This document shows, one piece after another, positions 17,992-25,785 of a stretch of 64,000 nucleotides of DNA. The DNA is taken from contig LDXJ01000062.1 of assembly GCA_001029295.1 (NCBI GenBank), positions 248,001 through 312,000 on the forward strand, given 5' to 3'. Origin of the DNA: Peptococcaceae bacterium CEB3 (lineage in GTDB: Bacteria > Bacillota > Desulfitobacteriia > Desulfitobacteriales > Desulfitobacteriaceae). Each line of letters starts with the position of its first letter. The first letter of the stretch is position 1. Position numbers and translations under genes: made by a program. The notes below the pieces were generated by a model. The model had not been told where the DNA came from and searched no databases. It saw nothing but the letters and a program-made list of their open reading frames with translations.

Positions 17992-18054
17992 CCCGCCGCA
18001 AGCCCCGGGTGGTTTTAACCATAGGGAAAAGGCGGGTTTACTCGTGGGCTTCGG
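17992..18054 (+). repeat. Pseudoknot-like repeated element, copy A
   Basis: About 62 bases closely similar to 37306-37367. CCCGCC (17992) pairs with GGCGGG (18031), enclosing a TGGTT-TT-AACCA hairpin. AAGCCC (18000) can pair with GGGCTT (18046) beyond the first helix, forming an H-type pseudoknot. It starts 30 bases after the DUF169 stop codon. I recognise no named RNA class. Confidence 0.55.
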
Positions 18055-18108
18055 CAAATTTGCCGGTAAAGGCGGCACAGATGCAAGGAAGGGCGGCACA
18101 AATGATGG

Positions 18109-18149
18109 AGGCCGGCAGCGATTCTTTGTGGATCGGCCGGCCTTTTTTT
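18109..18149 (+). terminator. Intrinsic terminator after DUF169 gene
   Basis: AGGCCGGC pairs with GCCGGCCT, an inner CGAT/ATCG extends the stem, and TTTTTTT follows. Confidence 0.85.
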
Positions 18150-18257
18150 GCTAATCAGAAAGTATAACTTTCACGTCGCACAAGTGCAACTTCGGCTTCT
18201 GCCTTCGCCAAAAGGCATCGTCGGCCGGCAAGCTATGTTTCAGAGTTTCGGCCTCGG

Positions 18258-18282
18258 CGATACAGTCCACCGGACTGTATCG
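18258..18282. repeat. Inverted repeat with 11-base arms
   Basis: CGATACAGTCC, ACC, GGACTGTATCG: perfect arms around 3 bases, 57 bp before the -35 of the MerR-type gene. The half-sites CGATACAG/CTGTATCG also occur in the 34-bp palindrome at 11523, but with wider spacing. Function unknown; no T-run follows. Confidence 0.6.
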
Positions 18283-18338
18283 TGGCACAAGCCGAGTTTT
18301 CTTACGCTATTATAAACGGGTTAAGGATAAAATGACAC

Positions 18339-18369
18339 TTGACCTTGACGTTTGGTCATGGTTTATGCT
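18339..18369 (+). promoter_or_regulatory. MerR-type promoter with 19-bp spacer and internal operator
   Basis: TTGACC, 19 bases, TATGCT. The long spacer holds an imperfect dyad, CCTTGAC-gtttg-GTCATGG (18343-18361). Overlong spacers with an internal dyad are the hallmark of MerR-family promoters, so the downstream regulator probably controls itself. Confidence 0.75.
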
Positions 18370-18389
18370 AAAGCGCGAAGGAGGCAACT

Positions 18390-19160
18390 ATGGCGTACAC
18401 CGTCAACAAAATGGCCCGGCTGGCCGGTGTGAGCTCGAGAACCTTGCGATTTTATGACAAGATCGGTCTGCTCACACCGTCGGCGAGAACGGACGCCGGG
18501 TACAGGCTCTATTCGGATCATGACGTTGCGCGACTTCAACAGGTGCTCTTTTTCCGTGAACTGGACTTTCCCCTGGTCAAGATTCGGGAAATATTGGATG
18601 ACCCAGGTTTTGACCGGAAAGAAGCTTTAAAAGGACAGGCCGAGTTTTTGGAGGAGAGGGCCGGAAGGTACCGCAAACTGGCGCAATTGGCCAGAGACAC
18701 TTTGTTGAGTTTGGAAGGAGGACCGAAAATGACAAATGAAGATCTCTTCACCGGCTTCGATTACGACAGGATGATGGAGGAGCAAAAACAGTACGAGCCG
18801 GAAGTACAAGAGCGTTGGGGGCAGACTGAGGCTTACAGGATCTCGAAAGAACGAACCGCCAACTATACGAAAGAGGATTGGGAGCAGATTAATAAGACTC
18901 AAATGACCAATCTCAAAGAACTGCGCGATCTATTCACGGCGGGGGTTCCCCATACTGATCCCAGAGTGCAGGCGGTGGCAGAAAAGGCGCACAAATTCAT
19001 CCACGACACGTTTTACCCTTGCTCGCTGGAAATGTTCAGCTGCCTGGGTAAAATGTACGTGACGGATTCCCGTTTCACCGCCTACTATGATAAGTTCGCC
19101 CCCGGACTCGCCGCCTACTACAATGAGGCAATTCAGCATTACTGTCTCGCAGGGGATTGA
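18390..19160 (+). CDS. MerR family regulator with TipAS ligand-binding domain
   Basis: A 256-residue regulator. Residues 1-75 are the MerR winged helix (VNKMARLAGVSSRTLRFYDK) and the wing with AGYRLYSDHDVARL. A dimerisation coiled coil follows to ~115. Residues ~120-255 match the TipAS domain (thiopeptide-binding globin-like domain of Streptomyces TipA; KERTANYTKEDW, HKFIHDTFYPCSLEMF). Such proteins capture antibiotics and activate their own or neighbouring promoters. The cysteine used by TipAS for covalent thiostrepton capture may correspond to YPCS; this is inferred. GAAGGAGG precedes the ATG. No efflux gene lies beside it, so autoregulation is the only visible target. Confidence 0.92.
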   Translation: MAYTVNKMARLAGVSSRTLRFYDKIGLLTPSARTDAGYRLYSDHDVARLQQVLFFRELDFPLVKIREILDDPGFDRKEALKGQAEFLEERAGRYRKLAQLARDTLLSLEGGPKMTNEDLFTGFDYDRMMEEQKQYEPEVQERWGQTEAYRISKERTANYTKEDWEQINKTQMTNLKELRDLFTAGVPHTDPRVQAVAEKAHKFIHDTFYPCSLEMFSCLGKMYVTDSRFTAYYDKFAPGLAAYYNEAIQHYCLAGD

Positions 19161-19280
19161 GCGGCCCGGCAAAAGAATAACATTTAACATGACCAGAAGA
19201 ATGCACCGCCCTTTCCCTTTTCCGTGGGGGGCTTCCGCCGGTTCGCCGCCTGGCAACGCAATTGCGGGGGATCCGGATAG

Positions 19281-20018
19281 TCATCTTATTTTGGACTTAC
19301 TGCGATTTTCCGCAAAACCTTCTTTTCTGTGCAAGTCCGCAATCACTTCTCCCAGAGGATTGACGGCCAGGTACAAAACGTCTTCCGGCGACGAAGCCCC
19401 CAGTTTTTTCAGTTGTTCGTTCAACCAAGTGTTGTCATACTTTGTAGACCGCAATTTGTCATTGTCGATCTCACCATCGACTATGATCTCGGTGAAGGGA
19501 CCTTCCCCCTTTCCCGAAAGGTTAGGTCCCTGTACCAGATCAATCTTCGAGACAGACTGACTGGCTTGCCGCGGAAGGATACTCAAGTTTCCTGTGGGTT
19601 CCAGGATGGCGTATTCTATGTCGGAAAAGGTGAAATATCCCTTTTCCCGCAGGAGCATCATCAAGACATCCAGATTGACTTTCGTTTTGCGCAGGTTTTG
19701 CCGCAGCATAATTCCCTTGTGTATGAGTACAATGGGTTCGCCATTGCTAATTCTGCGAAAGAGGCGGGATTTAAGTGCGACCACCGCGGCCAGAATCGAC
19801 AAGATTGAAAACAGAATCAAAGCGTAACAAGAGATTGCCCAAGTGCGCAGGTCCGTAGCTAAGAGCATATTTGCCGCGACATTTCCCATAGCCGCTCCTG
19901 CTACCCAGTTGAAGTAGGTTAACTGAGTTAATTGCGTGCTGCCAATAAGGCGAACCAGCAGCAATAGGATGGCGAAAGTAGCAAGGGCACTAATCGTAAG
20001 AAATGGCCATAAGTACAT
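19281..20018 (-). CDS. YetF/DUF421 family membrane protein
   Basis: A 245-residue protein with three N-terminal hydrophobic helices (residues ~5-85) followed by two soluble domains of the DUF421/YetF type; the family repeat includes EPIVLIHKG and YFTFSDIEYAILEPTG. B. subtilis relatives are sporulation- or stress-associated membrane proteins of unresolved function. It converges with the MerR-type gene. Transcription would start from the 20.03-kb side, where GGAGGG lies before ATG. The C-terminus is basic (AENRSKSKIR). Confidence 0.88.
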   Translation of the reverse strand: MYLWPFLTISALATFAILLLLVRLIGSTQLTQLTYFNWVAGAAMGNVAANMLLATDLRTWAISCYALILFSILSILAAVVALKSRLFRRISNGEPIVLIHKGIMLRQNLRKTKVNLDVLMMLLREKGYFTFSDIEYAILEPTGNLSILPRQASQSVSKIDLVQGPNLSGKGEGPFTEIIVDGEIDNDKLRSTKYDNTWLNEQLKKLGASSPEDVLYLAVNPLGEVIADLHRKEGFAENRSKSKIR

Positions 20019-20092
20019 GATAGCTCTTTTGTTCCCTCCTTATCTCCATTCTTTGCCAAGGGTAAGGACATTAAGTAAGGCTAGACTTAAAA

Positions 20093-20210
20093 GAATGGAT
20101 TGCAAAGCCTAAGGGATAGACGGGATAGATAGCAAAGAACCGGAGCGATAGATGGGATAGATGGCAAAACTTAAAGGATGGATGGCAAAGCTTTAAGGGT
20201 GGATGTAATG
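20093..20210 (+). repeat. Imperfect direct repeats, GGATrGATxGCAAAG units
   Basis: Four degenerate copies of a GGATAGATGGCAAAG-like unit at irregular 22-32 base spacing. They sit in the ~670-base gap between yetF and the pfkB-type gene. No coding frame supports them. The rest of the gap holds a terminator (20410) and a GC hairpin (20544). Confidence 0.65.
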
Positions 20211-20409
20211 TAATATGCGGGAATTTCCACCGCTCTATACGCGGTTGCGCAGTCGTCTGTCGATATGGAGACGCCTACCGTGCCTATTTTCACTGTGTGC
20301 CGGTAGTGCGCTACCACCTGGATGGGGTAGGGGTTTGCGAGAAAATAGACTCACCGCGCCAGTCATGCCCGCCAAACCGCTGAGCCCGGGATTGGGGTTT
20401 GCAGAAGAA

Positions 20410-20441
20410 AGGCCTGCTGAACTCGTCAGTGGGCCTTTTTT
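20410..20441 (+). terminator. Intrinsic terminator in the gap
   Basis: AGGCC-tg-CTGA, loop ACTCG, TCAG-tg-GGCCT, then TTTTTT. No upstream gene on this strand explains it, so an unannotated short transcript may end here. Confidence 0.75.
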
Positions 20442-20543
20442 ACAGCGCGATTGTTCTGTCTGAGTGAGCCCTTCCGCAGCTTGATCCATTCGAAGCAGTG
20501 GGTATAATGAGAATAGGGTGAGACTAGGGAGCCGGTTCGAGAC

Positions 20544-20570
20544 TCAGTGGGGGGAGACTACCCCCACTGA
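20544..20570. other. GC-rich hairpin upstream of the sugar cassette
   Basis: TCAGTGGGGG and CCCCCACTGA form a 10-bp stem without a T-run, about 120 bases before the pfkB-type start. Confidence 0.55.
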
Positions 20571-20690
20571 AGCAAGATACAGGGAACTTCTCCCATTTGT
20601 AGAAGTGAAAGTCTCACGCAGGGATAAGGGGCGGATAGTGCTAACGATTTTGTTAAATAATAAATTTGCGTCAAGGGAGGTGGAGGACCA

Positions 20691-21700
20691 TTAAATTTGG
20701 CATCGCCGGACCGGTTTCTAAGGACTACGTTATCTTGCCTTCGGGTCAGTGCTCAGAAAGATACGGGGCTGTGGCCTATAGTGTCAGCGCGTTGCTCAAA
20801 CTGCTTGAACGCTCTTCGGATCAGGTGATTTGCCTTTCTCACCTGGCACCTGAAGATTTTGCCGCGGTTTCAGCCCTTCTCGACCATCCCAACCTCGATT
20901 TAACGGGTTTGACCCCCATGGACAAGGGTACGACCGAAATTGAACTGACCTACCTTAATGGCAAAGAACGGCAAAGCCGGCAAAGCAACGTCATGCCGCC
21001 TTTCACTCTAGGCGAAATGGACTTGTTCTCAGAGTGCGAAGCCGTGCTCTTGATGCCCCTGAATGAGAGTGATATTCCCCTGGCTTGCGTGCAAAAACTG
21101 AGGGGGATGACAAAGGGACTGCTTTTTCTGGATGTTCACGGCTTGATTACAGGGCTGAACGAAAGGGGAGAGAGGTTTAGAAAGAAGTGGGCCGATGCCG
21201 CGGCCTGGCTGCGAGAGATTGATATTCTCAAGATGAATGACAGTGAGACTTCCTGGGTGGCCGGCAAGCCGCTGAAGGAACTCGAGGAATTTGTGGAATT
21301 TGCCGCGGGGATTGTGGCTTCGGGGCCCAAGGCCTGCTGGATCACTTTTGGCGACCGGTCTTCCTTGGTCTCCTGGCGCCGAGAGAAACGCGTTTTTTGG
21401 GCTCAAGTACCGGTCGTCACCGACATAGGGCCTGTCCTGGACACGACAGGCTGCGGGGACGCGTCCTCAGCCGGTTTTCTTTACAGTTACGTCAAACTCT
21501 TTCACAATCCCATTCATTCGGTCATTCTCGGCAACACGCTCGGCTCGCTCAAAGCCGCGTCTCTGGAAACCAAGGCTTTCCCCCCTCTTATGGAAATAAA
21601 AGGGGTTATTGTCGCACACTATGGCGAGTATTTGCATACTTTGCTGGATGATTTCCTGACCAGCAACCACCTCATCGTTCACGAATTCAGAGGAGAGTGA
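20691..21700 (+). CDS. PfkB-family sugar kinase
   Basis: A ribokinase-like carbohydrate kinase, about 336 residues. The C-terminal catalytic block DTTGCGDASSAGFLYSY carries the anion-hole Gly residues and the catalytic Asp; the N-terminus KFGIAGPVSKDYVI is typical. It would phosphorylate a sugar, probably the first step of the four-gene cassette that follows. The strong ribosome site GGGAGGTGGAGG leads to ATTAAATTTGGC, so the best-placed start is an AUU codon at 20691. The only in-frame conventional alternative is TTG 20666, upstream of that site. The next gene begins 4 bases after the stop. Confidence 0.85.
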
Positions 21701-21704
21701 AAAA

Positions 21705-22877
21705 GTGAAAGTCATATGCACGGCTCAAATGGGAGGGACAGCTCTGGGTCAAACCATGCGCGTGGTAGCGGTGGCTAAGGAACTTAAACGCAGGGGCCAC
21801 CAAGTCAAGATTTTGGCCGGAGAGAAACAAATCCCCCTCATGCAGAGTCAAGGCCTTGATTTTATTCCCATGCCGCCCTTGGCGGCCGATTTTCCCTTTG
21901 GGGCTATGTGGGGGGCCCCTGGGAAAGCAAGGGAAGAAGTGATGGCTCGCCTGAAGCAAATCATAGAGCCGCTGGCCAAGGCGGAGCAGGAAATTGTGCG
22001 GCGGGAAAAGCCTGAGGTTATGGTTTGCGGCAGTTTCACCGGGCCGTCGTCGGCTCGGGCTTGTGATATTCCCTGCGCGCTGGTCGTCTTGCAGCCTCAT
22101 GGGCGAAAAACCATGGAGTTTGCCACTCAGCGGATGCAGGGTGGGACGCGATTTTGGGAAATGCTCAAAGCTGTAAGCCTTATCATCATGGAGGGCATGC
22201 CGGAACTCGACGGGGGCATGGCGGCGGAGATCAAGGGCGAATGGGCCGAAGCCCTGCGCGAGAAAATACGCTTTACCGGTCCGCTCTTGGCGGAACCCCC
22301 GGAAAACCTGTCCGCGCGGGAAGACTTGAAATTCAGGTACGCGGGGGATAAAGAGGGCGCGTTGGTCTATGTGACGATAGGGGGGGGCACTCCGTTAATC
22401 GGTAAGGATTTTCTTTCTCTCGTTCTTGAGGCGTTTCGACCCCTTCCGGATGTGCATGTGGTCATGGCCACCGGCTTAGCGCTTGAACCCGGGGAATTGG
22501 CGGAGTACGATCCGCCGTCGAATGTCTCAGTCCATGGTTTTGTTCCCGGTCTGGAATTGATTAAAGCGAGTGATGTGACGGTTTTTCACGGGGGCTCGTC
22601 AACCCTGATGACTTGCCTGGCCTGCGGGACACCGGCGGTAGTGGTGCCTTCCATGGTTGAACAGGAAGATAATGGGGCCGTGTTGGAGGCCAACGGAGCG
22701 GGTATTGTCTTAGCCAAAAACGATCTGACCCCGACGGCTTTAGCCGAAGCCGTGCGGAAGATTCTTCAAGAGCCTGCTTTCCGGCGAAATGCCGAAAAAC
22801 TGAGACAGTTGGGAGAAAAATACGGGGGTGCGTCGGCTGCGGCTGATATGGTTGAACAAATGTCTAAGCAGGAGTGA
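21705..22877 (+). CDS. Glycosyltransferase, GT1/MGT-like (GT-B fold)
   Basis: A 390-residue UDP-glycosyltransferase-like enzyme. The N-terminal acceptor half ends near residue 200. The C-terminal donor half contains LVYVTIGGGTP, VSVHGFVPGLELIKASDV and the family signature HGGSSTLMTCLACGTPAVVVP, followed by acidic QEDNGAVLE that normally contacts the sugar. It would transfer a nucleotide sugar to a small lipophilic acceptor or lipid; the acceptor is unknown. It is tightly linked to a kinase, nucleotidyltransferase and phosphomutase, so it probably uses the sugar nucleotide they make. Confidence 0.88.
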   Translation: MKVICTAQMGGTALGQTMRVVAVAKELKRRGHQVKILAGEKQIPLMQSQGLDFIPMPPLAADFPFGAMWGAPGKAREEVMARLKQIIEPLAKAEQEIVRREKPEVMVCGSFTGPSSARACDIPCALVVLQPHGRKTMEFATQRMQGGTRFWEMLKAVSLIIMEGMPELDGGMAAEIKGEWAEALREKIRFTGPLLAEPPENLSAREDLKFRYAGDKEGALVYVTIGGGTPLIGKDFLSLVLEAFRPLPDVHVVMATGLALEPGELAEYDPPSNVSVHGFVPGLELIKASDVTVFHGGSSTLMTCLACGTPAVVVPSMVEQEDNGAVLEANGAGIVLAKNDLTPTALAEAVRKILQEPAFRRNAEKLRQLGEKYGGASAAADMVEQMSKQE

Positions 22878-22882
22878 GGCTG

Positions 22883-23644
22883 ATGAAGACGTTGATTTTG
22901 GCGGCGGGCAAAGGTACCCGCCTGCGTCCCCTGACCACTTATGTGCCCAAACCGATGCTGCCGCTGCAAGGCAAACCATTGCTGGAATGGGTTCTTCTGC
23001 CCCTGATTGAGGCCGGAATGAAGGATTTTGTGCTGGCTGTCAGTTACCTGGCCGAACAGATCGTCAACTATTTTGGCGACGGCGCCAGATGGGGCGTGAG
23101 GATCAGTTACAGCAGGGGTCCGGAACCTGCCGGCAAGGCGGGGGAAATCTGGCGGGCCCGCGAGCTCTTGGCTAGCGACGAGGAGCCGTTTCTGCTCGTG
23201 CCGGGAGATACCATTGCCCATCTGGATTACCGGGAATTGCTGAATTTTCACCGGGTTCACGGGGGACCGGTGACAGTCGCGTTTTCCAGAAGGTACCGGC
23301 TGGAAGTGGGAACGGGGGAAGTGGATGAAATGGACCGGGTTGTGAGATTTCGGGAAAAGGCGAATTTGGATCTGCCGGTGAGCACAGGCGCTTATGTCTT
23401 GGATGGGCGCATTTTCTCCGAGATCGAAACCTTGCAGCCGGAAGGACGGGAAGTGGATTTGCCCGCCGAGGTTTTTCCCCGCCTCTTAGCCAAAGGGATG
23501 CCCATATACGGCTATGTACGCGACTATCCTTGGTGGGATGTGGGGCGGATGAATGACTATGACAAGCTGGTCGGGCTCTCCCCAGCGCAGGCCGGCGAAA
23601 TCTTGGGCGGGGGAGGGCCAGATGAACATTTTCAAAGCCTGTGA
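22883..23644 (+). CDS. Sugar-phosphate nucleotidyltransferase (RmlA/GlmU-like)
   Basis: A 253-residue nucleotidyltransferase starting MKTLILAAGKGTRLRPLT, the NTP-binding loop, followed by KPMLPLQGKPLLEWVL with the catalytic lysine. Asp in LVPGDTIA is the metal ligand and VSTGAYVLDG marks the sugar-phosphate site. It would convert a sugar 1-phosphate and an NTP to an NDP-sugar. It starts 5 bases after the glycosyltransferase stop behind AGGAGTGAGG and overlaps the next gene by 23 bases, which indicates translational coupling. The nucleotide and sugar cannot be read. Confidence 0.9.
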   Translation: MKTLILAAGKGTRLRPLTTYVPKPMLPLQGKPLLEWVLLPLIEAGMKDFVLAVSYLAEQIVNYFGDGARWGVRISYSRGPEPAGKAGEIWRARELLASDEEPFLLVPGDTIAHLDYRELLNFHRVHGGPVTVAFSRRYRLEVGTGEVDEMDRVVRFREKANLDLPVSTGAYVLDGRIFSEIETLQPEGREVDLPAEVFPRLLAKGMPIYGYVRDYPWWDVGRMNDYDKLVGLSPAQAGEILGGGGPDEHFQSL

Positions 23645-25013
23645 CATCCGGGGTGTTTATGGCGAGGATCTGACAGAGAAGGAGGCCTATGCCCTGGGGC
23701 GGGCATGCGGCGACTGGCTCCGCGCTCCGGTGTGTCTGGTGGCCGGGGATGTGCGTTTAAGTACGCCGGTGCTGAAAGCCGCTTTGAGCGACGGTTTGGT
23801 TCAAGCGGGTTGCCGGGTCACTGACGCGGGGGTTTTAACCACTCCCGCTTTCTATTATGCCGTGCAACGGACAGGCAGTACTCTGGGCATCATGGTTACG
23901 GCCTCGCACAACCCTGCGGCCTATAACGGTTTCAAAATCCTGGTGGAAAACAGGCCGATTCAGGAGGAAGAGCTGGCCCTCTTGCGGGATCTGATGGCAG
24001 CGGGTACTTTCACGGCCGGAGCGGGTCATTACCGCCGGGATGATGAATGGCTGAGCCTGTATCGTAAGGAAATCCTGCGGCATTTTCGACCTGAACAACC
24101 CCGGGTCCGGTCGGGAACCGACAAGGTCAGCCTACAAAAACCCCGGGTGGTCCTGGACTGTGGCAACGGGGCCTGCTCTCTGCTTGCTCCGGAGATCTTT
24201 CGATCTTCGGGTTATGAGGTTGAGGAGCTTTTTTGTGTTCCGGACGGAAATTTTCCCAACCGTCCGCCTAACCCGGCTGTGGCCGAGAATTTGACGATTT
24301 TGCGGCGGCAAATGAGCGGCAAAAGGGATGCCGTGGGCATCGCGTATGACGGAGACGGGGACAGGGTCGCTTTTGTCTCGGAAAGCGGGCAGATGATCGA
24401 GAATGACCGCCTTCTGATCCTCTTTGCCCGTCATCTTTTGACCAGGGAAAAAGGGGTTATCGTCTACGATTCCAAATGCTCGATGGCGGTTGCGGAGGAA
24501 ATTGAACGTCTGGGCGGAACCCCGCGTATAGCCCGCTCGGGGCATGGCTTTGTGCGCACGGAGTTCTTGGCGGCCAAGGCGCTTTTGGCCGGGGAACTCA
24601 GCGGCCATTTTTTCTGGCGCGCTTTGCTCTTTGACGATGCCATTTTCTCTTCACTGATGCTTCTGGATTTACTGCAAGAAAACGGACAATCACTGGCTCA
24701 GGCGGACGCCGCCCTCCCTCGCTACTTAATTACACCTGATATTCGCCTGCCCTTTGCGGGGGATGCCCAGGCCTTGATCGAGGATATGGCGCAAAGACTC
24801 TCCGGTTTTCCCCTTTCCCGCCTGGATGGTGTGCGCGTGGAACTGCCGGATTGCTGGGGGATGGTCCGGCCTTCCGTCACGGAGCCCATCATCACTCTGC
24901 GCTTTGAGGGAAAAAACGAGGAAAGGCTGCATTTCATTTCGGAACAGGTTTTGGCAGCCCTGCCTGAGGATGTGAGGCCGGATGCGCTTGCCGCGCTCGG
25001 AAAGGTGCTTTAA
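23622..25013 (+). CDS. Phosphomannomutase/phosphoglucomutase
   Basis: A 463-residue alpha-D-phosphohexomutase. It has the N-terminal CDIRGVYGEDL, the phosphoserine loop TASHNPAAYNGFKI, the metal-binding YDGDGDRVAF, the sugar-binding GELSGHFFW and the phosphate-binding C-terminal RPSVTEPIITLRFEG. It interconverts hexose 6-phosphate and 1-phosphate and so links the kinase to the nucleotidyltransferase. The start at 23622 follows GGGGGAGGG inside the end of the preceding gene. The convergent peroxiredoxin ends 15 bases after its stop. Confidence 0.93.
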   Translation: MNIFKACDIRGVYGEDLTEKEAYALGRACGDWLRAPVCLVAGDVRLSTPVLKAALSDGLVQAGCRVTDAGVLTTPAFYYAVQRTGSTLGIMVTASHNPAAYNGFKILVENRPIQEEELALLRDLMAAGTFTAGAGHYRRDDEWLSLYRKEILRHFRPEQPRVRSGTDKVSLQKPRVVLDCGNGACSLLAPEIFRSSGYEVEELFCVPDGNFPNRPPNPAVAENLTILRRQMSGKRDAVGIAYDGDGDRVAFVSESGQMIENDRLLILFARHLLTREKGVIVYDSKCSMAVAEEIERLGGTPRIARSGHGFVRTEFLAAKALLAGELSGHFFWRALLFDDAIFSSLMLLDLLQENGQSLAQADAALPRYLITPDIRLPFAGDAQALIEDMAQRLSGFPLSRLDGVRVELPDCWGMVRPSVTEPIITLRFEGKNEERLHFISEQVLAALPEDVRPDALAALGKVL

Positions 25014-25027
25014 AGGTGGACTTGCCT

Positions 25028-25597
25028 TCATATTTTCCCGGTATAGGCGAAGTCGCGGTGAATGCCCGGCATTCCAGGCTGCCAGTCGGCCGGGACGCCC
25101 AGTCCGGTCGCGGCTTCAAACTGCAGGCCTTGAATGACCCGGATGATTTCCGGGACATTTCTGCCGACTTCCGGAGGGTTGAGGCAGGAAAACTTGACCT
25201 CTCCACCGGGAGCAATGATGAAAGTGGCGCGGAAAGCATACCCCAACCCCTCTCTCAGAACTCCGTAAAGGCGGCATATGTCTTGGGTCCGATCCGAGAG
25301 CAGGGGATATTGAACACTGCGCGCCGACGGGGAGGTGGCGGCAAAGATCTTGTGAGAATAGATGCTGTCCGTACTGATGCCCAGGACTTCCGCTCCTAAT
25401 TGTTGGAAGGTGTGATAGCGCGCTGCCACGGCCGCTAATTCTGTCGGTCAGACAAAGGTGAAATCACCGGCGTAAAAGAAGAGAACCACCCATTGATTGA
25501 GGTAATCGCTGAGCTTGACAGTCACCTTGTCACCATGGTAATAAGCCTCGGCCACGAAATCCGGCGCCATTTCCGTGGGTTGGATCATATGACTCAT
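25028..25597 (-). CDS. Selenocysteine-containing peroxiredoxin (in-frame UGA at the active site)
   Basis: An AhpC/TSA-type thiol peroxidase of about 189 residues that reduces H2O2 and organic peroxides. The frame is interrupted only by TGA at 25450-25448. It lies exactly at the peroxidatic Cys of the motif (here GDFTFV-U-PTEL, normally FTFVCPTEL), and similarity continues unbroken on both sides (AARYHTFQQLGAEVLGIST). A hairpin starts 10 bases after the UGA. This is best read as selenocysteine, not decay. The usual C-terminal resolving motif (EVCPAxW) reads GLGVPADW, so the partner cysteine is absent. ATG 25597 follows GGGGGCGAAGG; upstream ATGs at 25624 and 25669 are possible. Confidence 0.85.
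25416..25437 (-). promoter_or_regulatory. Candidate bacterial SECIS hairpin
   Basis: Starting 10 bases 3' of the UGA, TAGCG and CGCTA form an outer stem, with GCC/GGC pairing possible inside, giving a 22-nt hairpin within the coding sequence. Bacterial SECIS elements lie at this distance from the UGA. Loop details need modelling. Confidence 0.5.
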
Positions 25598-25785
25598 GTC
25601 CTTCGCCCCCTGATAAATTTCCATTTCAGTATACGCCGGTGTGTGAAATTTGCGCCCGGATTTTATCAAAGGGTTTACGGGACCATCAGAGGAAGAGGGC
25701 CCCTGCCAAACCTTGGATGTGGTAAAATGAGGAGGGCGAGCTTAGTTCTACTGACCAACAAGCTGCAACAAGGAGGAAGTCCGGG

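Noticed and set aside
25448-25669. Peroxiredoxin as two separate genes or a nonsense pseudogene
   Set aside because: The single TGA is exactly at the catalytic residue, with no other lesion and a hairpin after it, so selenocysteine decoding explains it better.
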